Below are positions 7,464-14,082 of a stretch of DNA of 14,719 nt, piece after piece. The notes beneath the pieces are model-generated. The model had not been told where the DNA came from. It did no database searches and worked only from the letters and a program-made list of their open reading frames with translations. Origin of the DNA: Serpentinimonas sp. (GTDB lineage Bacteria > Pseudomonadota > Gammaproteobacteria > Burkholderiales > Burkholderiaceae_C); the NCBI GenBank assembly GCA_025458665.1, contig JALOSG010000044.1:1-14719 (forward strand), read 5' to 3'. Both the position numbers and the translations under genes were made by a program. Each line of letters starts with the position of its first letter. Position 1 is the stretch's first letter.

Positions 7464-8198
7464 TCATGACTCCTGACTGAGAAGGTGGTTGACCCACTGG
7501 GTTTTTCGCTCGCGCTCCAGAATGATGCGGCGTACCCGAACCAGCGTGGCGGTGATGGCGTACAGCCACGCGGCGGCGGTCATGATCAGCAAGCCCTGGA
7601 GCATGGTGGCTTCCATCTTGGGGGCGTGCGTGACGCCCACGGTGGAGCCCTGGTGCAGGGTGTTCCACCACACCACCGAGAACAGAATGATGGGTACGTT
7701 CACCACCCCGATGAGCGTCAGCAAGGCGCCAGCGCGGTCGCTGCGCCGGACATCTTCAATGGCCGACCACAGCGCCATCGTGCCAATGTAGAGAAACAGC
7801 AGGATCAGGGTCGAGGTCAGGCGCGCGTCCCAGACCCACCATGTACCCCACATCGGTTTGCCCCAGACGGCGCCCGTCCATAGCGAGACGAAGGTCAGCA
7901 TGGCGCCCGTGGGTGCCAGAGCCCGCATCATCATGAAAGGCAGGCGCGCATTCAGCGCCAGCCCCACTGCCGCCCAGAACGCCATCGCCAGATAAATGAG
8001 CATGCCCATCCACGCGGCTGGCACGTGGATGAAGATGATCCGGTAGGCCTCGCCCTGCTGGAAATCGGTGGGCGCAACAAAAAACCCGACATACAGGCCC
8101 ACCACCGCCAGAATGCCCGCGGTCCATCCGGTCCAGGGAATGCATTTGCCCGCCAGGTGGTAGAAGGTGGAAGGGGAAGCGTATTGAAAGAAGTTCAT
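7464..8198 (-). CDS. ccmC: Heme-handling protein CcmC
   Basis: CcmC is an inner-membrane protein that attaches heme to CcmE. The 244-residue product has several membrane helices and the WWD motif WGTWWVWDARLTS at 117-129. H58 (IIFIHVPAAW) and H182 (NTLHQGST) correspond to the two conserved histidines of E. coli CcmC (H60, H184). The frame is open far upstream through ccmB, but family similarity begins at the ATG at 8198, giving the expected length (about 245 aa). That ATG overlaps the ccmB stop as ATGA. The ribosome binding site is weak, so translation is probably coupled to ccmB. Confidence 0.96.
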   Translation of the reverse strand: MNFFQYASPSTFYHLAGKCIPWTGWTAGILAVVGLYVGFFVAPTDFQQGEAYRIIFIHVPAAWMGMLIYLAMAFWAAVGLALNARLPFMMMRALAPTGAMLTFVSLWTGAVWGKPMWGTWWVWDARLTSTLILLFLYIGTMALWSAIEDVRRSDRAGALLTLIGVVNVPIILFSVVWWNTLHQGSTVGVTHAPKMEATMLQGLLIMTAAAWLYAITATLVRVRRIILERERKTQWVNHLLSQES

Positions 8199-8863
8199 TC
8201 CAGAGCCACTCGCAATGAGGCGGCCGCGACCCAGGGCGCAACCAGCGATGTCACCAACAAGAAAGCGCCCAGCAGCGACAGGTGCGCCTCGGCGCCTGTG
8301 CCCGCCATCACGCCATCGACGGCACCTGTGCCAAAGATCAGGGCAGGCGTGTACAGCGGCAGGATGAGCAGCGTGAGCAGCACACCACCGCCGCGCAAGC
8401 CCAGCGTGAGTGCCGCACCGACCGCCCCCAGCAGAGACAGGATGGGCGTGCCCAGCAGCAAGGACAGCACCAGCACCGCAATGGCTTCCCAGGGCAGGTT
8501 GAACTGGATGCCCAGCAGCGGGGCCACCAGCAGCAGCGGAATGCCGTAGACCAGCCAGTGCGCCGTGGCTTTGCCAAGGACCAGCACCACAGTGGATAAA
8601 GGTGAGAGCACCATCTGCTCCAGGCTGCCATCGCGGTGATCGTCCTCGAACAGCCTGGACAGGGACAGCAGGGAGGCCAGGGTGGCCGCCACCCACAGGA
8701 CTCCAGGGCCAATGCGCTGCAACAACTCCGGCTCCGGCCCCACGCTCAGCGGGAACAGGCTGGTGACCATGACGAAGAAGAACAGGGCGGTCAGCCAGTC
8801 CCCACGCCTGCGTGCAGCCAGCGTCAGGTCGCGCAGTACAACACCACTGAAGAAGTGCACCAT
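8195..8863 (-). CDS. ccmB: Heme exporter membrane subunit CcmB
   Basis: CcmB is the membrane subunit of the CcmAB ABC transporter, whose ATP hydrolysis drives release of holo-CcmE from CcmC. The 222-residue product (E. coli 220) is very hydrophobic with about six membrane segments and carries the family stretches LFEDDHRDGSLEQ (71-83) and LLLGTPILSLLGAVGAAL. An upstream ATG would add 20 residues lying over the end of ccmA. I prefer the ATG at 8863, one base after the ccmA stop, because it gives the family length and an N-terminus MVHFFSGVVLRDL typical of CcmB. Confidence 0.95.
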   Translation of the reverse strand: MVHFFSGVVLRDLTLAARRRGDWLTALFFFVMVTSLFPLSVGPEPELLQRIGPGVLWVAATLASLLSLSRLFEDDHRDGSLEQMVLSPLSTVVLVLGKATAHWLVYGIPLLLVAPLLGIQFNLPWEAIAVLVLSLLLGTPILSLLGAVGAALTLGLRGGGVLLTLLILPLYTPALIFGTGAVDGVMAGTGAEAHLSLLGAFLLVTSLVAPWVAAASLRVALE

Positions 8864-8864
8864 G

Positions 8865-9533
8865 TCAGTGGCTTTCTGCGGAGCGGACTGGCGCTGGGCC
8901 CACCACCAGGCGCTGTACGTCAACGCCCTCCAGATTCATGGCCTGGTGGGTGGTGGCCACCACCATGCCCCCGGCATGCAGGTGCTCACGGATCAGATCC
9001 TCCACCAGGGCAATGGCATTCACGTCCAGTCCGGTGAGCGGCTCGTCCAGCACCCAGAGGCTGGCGCCGCCCAGCAGCAGTGCCGCCAGCGCCACGCGGC
9101 GCCGCTGACCAAAAGACAAGGCCCGGCACGGCAAGTCCAGGCAACGCGACAGGCCCAGGCGCCGGAGGGTGGCCACCGCCTGCCCAGGCTCGAAGGGCCG
9201 GTCGCGCAGCACGGCATGAAAGCGTAGGTTCTCCAACGGGTTGAGCTCGTCCTTGATGCCGTTGGCGTGCCCCAGGTGGGCCATGTCCCGGTAATACCGG
9301 TCGCGGCACCGTGCAATGGACTCGCCGGACCAGCGCACCTCACCCTCATCCGGGCGCCCCAGCCCGGTCAACAGCCGCAACAGACTGGTCTTGCCCTGGC
9401 CGTTACCACCTTGCACCAGCAGAAGCTGGGCGCGGGAGAGCGTGAAGCTCAAACGCCTGAACAGCAAGCGGTCGCCACGCTCGCAGGCCAGGTTGTGGGC
9501 CGATAAGGAGGCGGCCGGCGTAGGGTCCATCAT
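8865..9533 (-). CDS. ccmA: Heme exporter ATP-binding subunit CcmA
   Basis: CcmA is the cytoplasmic ATPase of the CcmAB complex. The 222-residue protein has Walker A GGNGQGKT at 42-49, the signature ALSFGQRRR around 138-146, Walker B LWVLDEP (159-165, catalytic E164), the D-loop TGLD and an H-loop THQ with H196. NGIKDELNPLENL (91-103) is a family hallmark. The start is uncertain: two consecutive ATGs (9533, 9530) are preceded in frame by GTG and TTG, and none has a good ribosome binding site. I use the first ATG. It is the first gene of the operon and faces a divergent gene across 175 bp. Confidence 0.94.
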   Translation of the reverse strand: MMDPTPAASLSAHNLACERGDRLLFRRLSFTLSRAQLLLVQGGNGQGKTSLLRLLTGLGRPDEGEVRWSGESIARCRDRYYRDMAHLGHANGIKDELNPLENLRFHAVLRDRPFEPGQAVATLRRLGLSRCLDLPCRALSFGQRRRVALAALLLGGASLWVLDEPLTGLDVNAIALVEDLIREHLHAGGMVVATTHQAMNLEGVDVQRLVVGPAPVRSAESH

Positions 9534-9708
9534 CACCAATAACTGCTAAATGCTGAATTTGCACACAAAAACTTCAGCGTTGCTTAAATCGTAGAAACTT
9601 TCAGACCCGGGTGTGATTCCACCCCTCGCGGCTAGGTTCCATCTCCGTCGCCCATGGCTTCTTGTTGCCCACGGCCTACCGCCCGTGTTTTGCTGGAAAG
9701 TGATATTC
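9534..9708. promoter_or_regulatory. Divergent promoter region between ccmA and the 9709 gene
   Basis: This 175-bp gap must drive both the ccm operon and the gene to the right. The half next to ccmA is AT-rich. Visible structures are an inverted repeat GCTGAA (9552-9557) / TTCAGC (9573-9578) and a small hairpin GGGTG (9609-9613) / CACCC (9620-9624). A weak plus-strand pair, TTGCAC (9559-9564) and TTAAAT (9584-9589), has a 19-bp spacer and is doubtful. No FNR-type TTGAT-N4-ATCAA box was found. Confidence 0.45.
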
Positions 9709-10137
9709 ATGACACACACGCAGCCGCCACGCGCCTCGCGCGCCCGCAAATGGCTGATCTACCTTGCCATCACCGCTGGCGTCCTTGCGCTGGTCTGGAG
9801 CCAATTGCCCCGCCAACCTTATTCGACCGATCTGAGCCAGATTGGACAGGGACAACCCGCGCTGGTGCTGGCCTATGACATCGAATCCATGGGAGGCATG
9901 GCCGTCATGGAGATGATGGACGAATTGCGCGGCGAATACGCGCAACGCGTCCACTTCCTGGTAGCGCCCCTGGGCGCCCCGCACGGACGTGCCTTTGGGC
10001 AGCGGTTCAACCTGGACAACGGATCGGTCGTGCTATTTGCCGCGAACGGTTCCGCGGTCGATATTGTGCACTTGCCGCCCGGTACCCCTGAGTTGAAACA
10101 GGCTTTGGATCGTCTGCTGGCTAACTCCCGGCCCTGA
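9709..10137 (+). CDS. Membrane-anchored thioredoxin-like protein without cysteines
   Basis: The 142-residue product has a basic N-terminus, one membrane segment (about 15-31) and a soluble domain expected in the periplasm. The order of elements is thioredoxin-like: strand ALVLAYD (51-57), helix GMAVMEMMDELRGEY (63-77), strand VHFLVAP (81-87), strand SVVLFAANG (106-114) followed by SAVDIVHL, and helix PELKQALDRLL (127-137). The protein contains no cysteine at all: the site where a CXXC would sit reads YDIESMGGM, and the usual cis-proline is also missing. It therefore cannot be a thiol oxidoreductase. I do not recognise a named family. The ATG at 9709 follows GGAAAG; a longer frame from 9613 has no support. 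Being divergent from ccmA suggests, but does not show, a link with cytochrome maturation. Confidence 0.72.
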   Translation: MTHTQPPRASRARKWLIYLAITAGVLALVWSQLPRQPYSTDLSQIGQGQPALVLAYDIESMGGMAVMEMMDELRGEYAQRVHFLVAPLGAPHGRAFGQRFNLDNGSVVLFAANGSAVDIVHLPPGTPELKQALDRLLANSRP

Positions 10138-10142
10138 ATAAC

Positions 10143-10167
10143 ACAACGGCTCCCCAGGAGCCGTTGT
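10143..10167. terminator. Bidirectional hairpin between the convergent 9709 gene and htpX
   Basis: A perfect 11-bp stem, ACAACGGCTCC with GGAGCCGTTGT, closes a three-base CCA loop five bases after the stop codon of the plus-strand gene. On the minus strand it is followed by TGTTATT, a weak T-tract; on the plus strand there is none. A second small hairpin, GGGCC/GGCCC (10177-10190), stands between it and the htpX stop. Its position between convergent genes strongly suggests shared termination. Confidence 0.75.
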
Positions 10168-10203
10168 CCGGTGGAAGGGCCGTCAGGCCCCGGCCGCAGA
10201 CAC

Positions 10204-11073
10204 TCAGTTTTGCTGCAGCGCCTTTATACGCTCTTCAATGGGCGGATGGGTGGAGAACAGCTTGCCCAGGCCGCCGGTAATGCCCATGGCCTGCATGCCT
10301 TTGGGCAGTTCGCCGGGTTGCAGGCCGCCCAGACGGGCCAGCGCGTTGATCATGGGCTGCTTGCGGCCCATGAGCTGCGCGGCACCGGCATCGGCGCGGA
10401 ATTCACGCTGGCGGCTGAACCAGGCCACGATGATGGCGGCCAGAAAGCCCAGCACGATGTCCATGACGATGGTGGTGACGAAGTAGCCAATGCCGGGGCC
10501 GCCCTGGCTGTCGCTGCCGCGGCGCAGGAAGGCGTCCACCATGTAGCCGATGACGCGGCTCAGGAACACCACGAAGGTGTTCATGACGCCCTGGATGAGC
10601 GTCATGGTGACCATATCGCCGTTGGCAATGTGCGCCACCTCGTGGCCAATCACGGCCTCCACTTCGTCGCGGGTCATGTTCTGCAGCAGCCCGGTGGACA
10701 CCGCCACCAGCGCCGAGTTCTTGAACGCACCGGTGGCAAAGGCGTTGGGCGCGCCGGGGAAGATGGCCACTTCGGGCATGCCGATACCGGCCTGCTTGGC
10801 AAACTTTTCCACCGTCTGCACGATCCAGGCTTCGTCGGCGTTCTGCGGCTGGCTGATGACCTTGGCGCCGGTACTGAACTTGGCCATGGGCTTGCTGATG
10901 AGCAGCGAGATGAACGCGCCACCAAAGCCAATGACCAGCGAGAAAATGCCGAGCGCAGTCAGGTTCAGCCCGTTCTGGGTGAGGAAACGGTCTACCCCGA
11001 GGATGCGGGTGGTGATCAGCAACACCGCCATCACGGCAACGTTGGTCAGGATCAGCAGAAGGATACGTTTCAT
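10204..11073 (-). CDS. htpX: Membrane zinc metalloprotease HtpX
   Basis: HtpX is an inner-membrane M48-family protease that degrades misfolded membrane proteins together with FtsH. The 289-residue protein has the expected two N-terminal membrane helices (about 4-22 and 38-59), FPGAPNAFATG (105-115), the zinc motif HEVAH at 144-148 with E145 as general base, two further membrane helices and the third zinc ligand E224 in EFRAD. FSTHPPIEERIKAL near the C-terminus is typical. Length matches E. coli HtpX (293 aa). GGAG lies about ten bases before the ATG. The 140-bp upstream gap contains a near-consensus heat-shock promoter, which fits the stress role of the family. The gene appears monocistronic. 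Confidence 0.97.
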   Translation of the reverse strand: MKRILLLILTNVAVMAVLLITTRILGVDRFLTQNGLNLTALGIFSLVIGFGGAFISLLISKPMAKFSTGAKVISQPQNADEAWIVQTVEKFAKQAGIGMPEVAIFPGAPNAFATGAFKNSALVAVSTGLLQNMTRDEVEAVIGHEVAHIANGDMVTMTLIQGVMNTFVVFLSRVIGYMVDAFLRRGSDSQGGPGIGYFVTTIVMDIVLGFLAAIIVAWFSRQREFRADAGAAQLMGRKQPMINALARLGGLQPGELPKGMQAMGITGGLGKLFSTHPPIEERIKALQQN

Positions 11074-11129
11074 AGCGAGGAAACTCCAGTGGACTACGCC
11101 TTGGTACGCCGGTTATGAGTGTCTGCCGC

Positions 11130-11146
11130 GGCGGGAGGTTCCCGCC
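11130..11146 (-). other. GC-rich hairpin in the htpX 5' leader
   Basis: GGCGGGA (11130-11136) and TCCCGCC (11140-11146) form a perfect 7-bp stem with a three-base loop. It lies in the predicted leader between the sigma-32 promoter and the htpX start. There is no T-run. Read on the transcript it contains CCTCC, which could compete for the htpX GGAG. A regulatory role is speculative. Confidence 0.35.
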
Positions 11147-11164
11147 ACGCGCCCGGCCCGAATG

Positions 11165-11193
11165 ATATGGGGTGGCGGGATGGAAATCTCAAG
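11165..11193 (-). promoter_or_regulatory. Sigma-32 (RpoH) heat-shock promoter of htpX
   Basis: On the minus strand, CTTGAGA (11193-11187) and CCCCATAT (11172-11165) are separated by 14 bp. The E. coli sigma-32 consensus is CTTGAAA, a spacer of about 11-15 bp, and CCCCATNT, so the match is 6/7 at -35 and complete at -10. The site lies about 90 bp before the htpX ATG and after the stop of the upstream gene, in the correct orientation. The predicted leader is about 85 nt. Confidence 0.8.
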
Positions 11194-11213
11194 CACCCCC
11201 ACACAATCTTTGT

Positions 11214-12059
11214 CTAGCAGGGCTGGCGCGGCGGCCGGAATACGGTCTGGTCGGCGTAGAAGGCAGTGCTTTCGTTGGCAGGCCACCAACCCGGTACGCC
11301 CAGCACCGGCAGGGGCGTGAAGGGTTTGGCGGGGCGGCCAGCCAGCCACTCAGGGTCGGCGCTCAAGCGCTGGGCCAGCCAGCCGTCCCAGGGGTGGGCG
11401 GCAGCCGGCGAATCTGTGTGAGTGCCCACTTCCTCAATGCATTCTTGCCCAACTTGCACGCCGAGCTCACGGGGCACCGGCGCGCACAGCACATGGGCCG
11501 TGATGGACGCATAGGGTTGCACCAGCTTTTCCAGGAGCGCATGGCCAAAAAGCACGAGTTGGGCGTCCGCCCAGAGGGGGCGCAGGCCGACGAACAGACG
11601 CTGCCAGTCGCGCGCCAGCAGCGCTTGCCACAGCGGCTCGGGGGCCAGCAGCAGGGCAGCGTTTTCATCGAACAGGGTCAGCGCGTCGCGCAGCGGGCCA
11701 CGGCGCCCCTGCAGCGTGCCTTGCTGCGCCAGCGTGGCGGCCACGGCATCGGCCTGCAGGCGGTTGAGGGTCTGCTTGGTTTGCGGAAAACGCAACCAGC
11801 ACAGGCCGTTGAAAAAGTCGTGCCAGCCCTCGCGGGTGGGCACTTCGCGGAGCAGGTAGATGTGGCGTTCGTAGGCGCCATCGAGCAGTTCCGCGGGCTG
11901 GGGCACGAAGCGCACGGGGAAGGCGGCGCCACCGGGTGCGGCCGCTCCCAGCTGGTTGAGCGCATCGGGCAAAGGCAGGCCGGCCTGCGTGTGGGCCAGC
12001 ACCTGCCGCGCGGGGCCGCGCCAGCCCGCCCACCACGGGCGCGTCCAGTCCGGGCTCAG
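11214..12059 (-). CDS. DUF3025 family protein
   Basis: Conserved protein of unknown function, recognised by WHDFFNGLCWLRFPQTKQTLN-like core (79-99), RDALTLFDENAALL (124-137) and the Trp-rich N-terminus PDWTRPWWAGW (3-13). No signal peptide or membrane segment is evident, so it is probably cytoplasmic. The start is a problem: no ATG, GTG or TTG lies at the natural N-terminus. I use CTG at 12059, which overlaps the pyrC stop as CTGA in the manner of an ATGA coupling and gives 281 aa. Alternatives are GTG at 12137 (26 codons earlier, inside pyrC, 307 aa) or GTG at 12002, which would remove the conserved Trp-rich segment. Cotranscription with pyrC is likely. Family call is firm, the start is not. 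Confidence 0.8.
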   Translation of the reverse strand: MSPDWTRPWWAGWRGPARQVLAHTQAGLPLPDALNQLGAAAPGGAAFPVRFVPQPAELLDGAYERHIYLLREVPTREGWHDFFNGLCWLRFPQTKQTLNRLQADAVAATLAQQGTLQGRRGPLRDALTLFDENAALLLAPEPLWQALLARDWQRLFVGLRPLWADAQLVLFGHALLEKLVQPYASITAHVLCAPVPRELGVQVGQECIEEVGTHTDSPAAAHPWDGWLAQRLSADPEWLAGRPAKPFTPLPVLGVPGWWPANESTAFYADQTVFRPPRQPC

Positions 12060-13111
12060 GCCAGTTTCCAGGGCAAGGCCTCTCCGCCACGCAAGGGCTT
12101 CAGGGCCGCTTCGCCAAAGGGGTAGCTTTCGGGGCACTGCCAGCTCTGGCGCTGCAGGGTCACGTGGGTGGTGTTGCGCGGCAGGCCGTAAAAGTCGGGG
12201 CCGTGGAAGCTGGCAAACGCTTCCAGCCGGTGCAGGGCACCCGCGGCATCGAACACCTCGGCGTACATCTCCAGGGCCGCATGGGCGGTGTAACAGCCGG
12301 CGCAACCGCTGGCGTGCTCCTTCAGGTGCGCGGGGTGGGGTGCGCTGTCGGTGCCCAGGAAAAAGCGCGGATTTCCGCCAGTGGCGGCCTCTATCAGCGC
12401 TTGCCGGTGCAGCTCGCGCTTGAGCACGGGCAGGCAGTAGTAGTGCGGACGCATGCCACCCAGGAACAGCGCGTTGCGGTTGTACAGCAGGTGGTGTGCG
12501 GTGATGGTGGCACCCAGATAGGTGTTGCCAGCCGTCACGTACTGCGCCGCCTCGCGCGTGGTGATGTGTTCCAGCACCACCTTGAGTTCGGGGAAATCGC
12601 GGCGCAGGGGTTCGAGCACCTGATCGATAAACACAGCCTCGCGGTCGAACACATCGATGTCGGCGCTGGTGACTTCGCCGTGCACCAGCAGCAGCACGCC
12701 TTCGCGCTGCATGGCTTCCAGCGTGCGGTAGATGTGGCGCACATTCGTCACGCCAGCATCGCTGTTGGTGGTGGCACCGGCCGGGTAGAGCTTGCAGGCC
12801 ACCACACCGGCGTCTTTGGCGCGGCGAATCTCGTCGGGCGGCAGCAGGTCGGTGAGGTAGAGCGTCATGAGTGGCTCGAAATCCATCCCTTCGGGCACGG
12901 CCGCCAGAATGCGCTGCCGGTAGGCCATGGCCTGCTCGGCCGTGGTGACCGGCGGGCGCAGGTTGGGCATGATGATGGCCCGGCCAAACTGCGCGGCGGT
13001 GTGGGGCACCACCGTGCGCAGGGCGGCGCCGTCGCGCACATGGAGGTGCCAGTCGTCCGGGCGGACGAGGGTCAGGGTGTCGGGGGAGGACGGGGCGGGG
13101 GTGGAGCTCAT
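12056..13111 (-). CDS. pyrC: Dihydroorotase PyrC
   Basis: PyrC is the cytoplasmic zinc enzyme that cyclises N-carbamoyl-L-aspartate to dihydroorotate in pyrimidine synthesis. The 351-residue protein belongs to the class II, E. coli-like type (348 aa). The metal ligands are all in place: H22 and H24 (DWHLHVRD), K107 for carbamylation (ACKLYPAGATTNS), H144 (LLVHGEV), H182 (LEHIT) and catalytic D255 (FLGTDSAPH). MPNLRPPVTT (48-57) binds substrate. Its ATG overlaps the stop of the LysR gene as ATGA. The nearest ribosome binding site is a weak GGGGG, so translation is probably coupled to the regulator gene. Confidence 0.97.
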   Translation of the reverse strand: MSSTPAPSSPDTLTLVRPDDWHLHVRDGAALRTVVPHTAAQFGRAIIMPNLRPPVTTAEQAMAYRQRILAAVPEGMDFEPLMTLYLTDLLPPDEIRRAKDAGVVACKLYPAGATTNSDAGVTNVRHIYRTLEAMQREGVLLLVHGEVTSADIDVFDREAVFIDQVLEPLRRDFPELKVVLEHITTREAAQYVTAGNTYLGATITAHHLLYNRNALFLGGMRPHYYCLPVLKRELHRQALIEAATGGNPRFFLGTDSAPHPAHLKEHASGCAGCYTAHAALEMYAEVFDAAGALHRLEAFASFHGPDFYGLPRNTTHVTLQRQSWQCPESYPFGEAALKPLRGGEALPWKLA

Positions 13112-14082
13112 CCCCCGATTTTCTCACCAGCCGGAGCCTGCGGGGCCTGGCGGTCCAGCAAGTCCTGCCAGAAACGGCCAGCCGCGCGCTTGGGCGTCTG
13201 GCGCTGGCGGTACAGGCGGATATCGAGCGTGTCCTGCAAGCCTCCTTCGGGCGGCGCCGCGCTGACCAACCGGCCTGCACTCACCTCGTGCCGCACCGAA
13301 CTGGCGGGCAGAAAGGCCACGCCGTGGCCTTCCAGCGCCATGGCCTTGAGGCCCTCGGCCATGTCGGTTTCGTACACCCGCTCCAGCGTGGCGGCGTGGC
13401 CATAGGCATCGGCCTGTTTCAGGATCCAGTCCACCACGCGGCCCAGGTAGGCACCGGGCGCAAAGCCCAGGAACGGGATGGGCGGCTGCCCAGAACCCGG
13501 CGGGCCGGGCTGGCTGTAAAAACGGTAGAGCGGCTGCCCCTGCCGGTCGGGCTTCACGTAAGGCGCCAGCACCTCGTGGCCCAGCGCCAGCATTTCATAG
13601 CGCTCCGGGTCCAGCTGTATGGGCTGCGAGGGGTGGTTGTAGGCAATCAGCAAATCGCAACTGCCCTCCACCAGGCGCAGCACCGCATCGTGCACGTTGA
13701 GCCCGATGAGCCGGCTCTTGATGGGGCCGGCCCCTGCCTTGCGCAAGCTGGAAATCCAGCCCGGGAAAAACGAGAACGCCAGCGTGTGCGGCACCGCAAA
13801 TTCGATGGTGTCCTGGGCCACGGCGGTACTCTGGCGCAGCACGGTGCGGGTGCTGTTCAGCGCCTGCAGCATTTCCACCGCCTGCTCGTACAGGGTCTGG
13901 CCCGCTGGCGTAAGCCGCGTGGGGTAGGAGCTGCGGTCCACCAGGTCGGTGCCGGCCCAGGCCTCCAGCGACTGGATGCGCCGCGAAAACGCCGGCTGCG
14001 TCACGTGGCGCAGCTGCGCGGAGCGGCTGAAGCTGCGCGTCTCGGCCAGGCTGACAAAGTCCTCAAGCCACTTGGTTTCCAT
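13108..14082 (-). CDS. LysR-family regulator resembling HypT/YjiE
   Basis: The 324-residue protein has the N-terminal winged helix-turn-helix of LysR regulators: METKWLEDFVSLAETRSFSRSA, then TQPAFSRRIQSLE (28-40) and LTPAG. The effector domain follows from about residue 90, with FLGFAPGAYLGRVVDWIL and GLKAMALEGHGVAFLPAS. From memory, METKWL-DF, QPAFSRRI-LE, the YxGRxx pattern and the late G-G-A-LP block match E. coli HypT (YjiE/QseD), the hypochlorite-responsive regulator controlled by methionine oxidation. This protein has few methionines (M71, M163, M241, M248 apart from the start), so the same sensing is not assured. A GGAGG five bases before the ATG decides the start. The start overlaps the upstream exporter gene by 20 nt and the end overlaps pyrC by 4 nt. 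Confidence 0.85.
   Translation of the reverse strand: METKWLEDFVSLAETRSFSRSAQLRHVTQPAFSRRIQSLEAWAGTDLVDRSSYPTRLTPAGQTLYEQAVEMLQALNSTRTVLRQSTAVAQDTIEFAVPHTLAFSFFPGWISSLRKAGAGPIKSRLIGLNVHDAVLRLVEGSCDLLIAYNHPSQPIQLDPERYEMLALGHEVLAPYVKPDRQGQPLYRFYSQPGPPGSGQPPIPFLGFAPGAYLGRVVDWILKQADAYGHAATLERVYETDMAEGLKAMALEGHGVAFLPASSVRHEVSAGRLVSAAPPEGGLQDTLDIRLYRQRQTPKRAAGRFWQDLLDRQAPQAPAGEKIGG

Noticed and set aside
7464..8696. A 410-codon version of ccmC starting inside ccmB
   Set aside because: The first 166 codons show no family similarity and overlap ccmB; CcmC homology begins exactly at the ATG at 8198.
9534..9600. An FNR/ANR box controlling the ccm operon
   Set aside because: No TTGAT-N4-ATCAA or close variant was found on either strand.
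9613..9708. A 32-residue N-terminal extension of the cysteine-free thioredoxin-like protein from GTG at 9613
   Set aside because: The ATG at 9709 has a ribosome binding site and places the membrane segment normally after a basic N-terminus; the extension lies in the divergent promoter region and would contain the only cysteine.
9601..9708. A riboswitch in the leader of the 9709 gene
   Set aside because: A small GGGTG/CACCC hairpin is present, but I could not match any conserved riboswitch core (TPP, cobalamin, SAM, glycine).
11214..13280. A 688-codon version of the DUF3025 gene running through pyrC
   Set aside because: The upstream part is an off-frame reading of pyrC with Arg/Ala/His-rich noise; conserved similarity starts near 12059.
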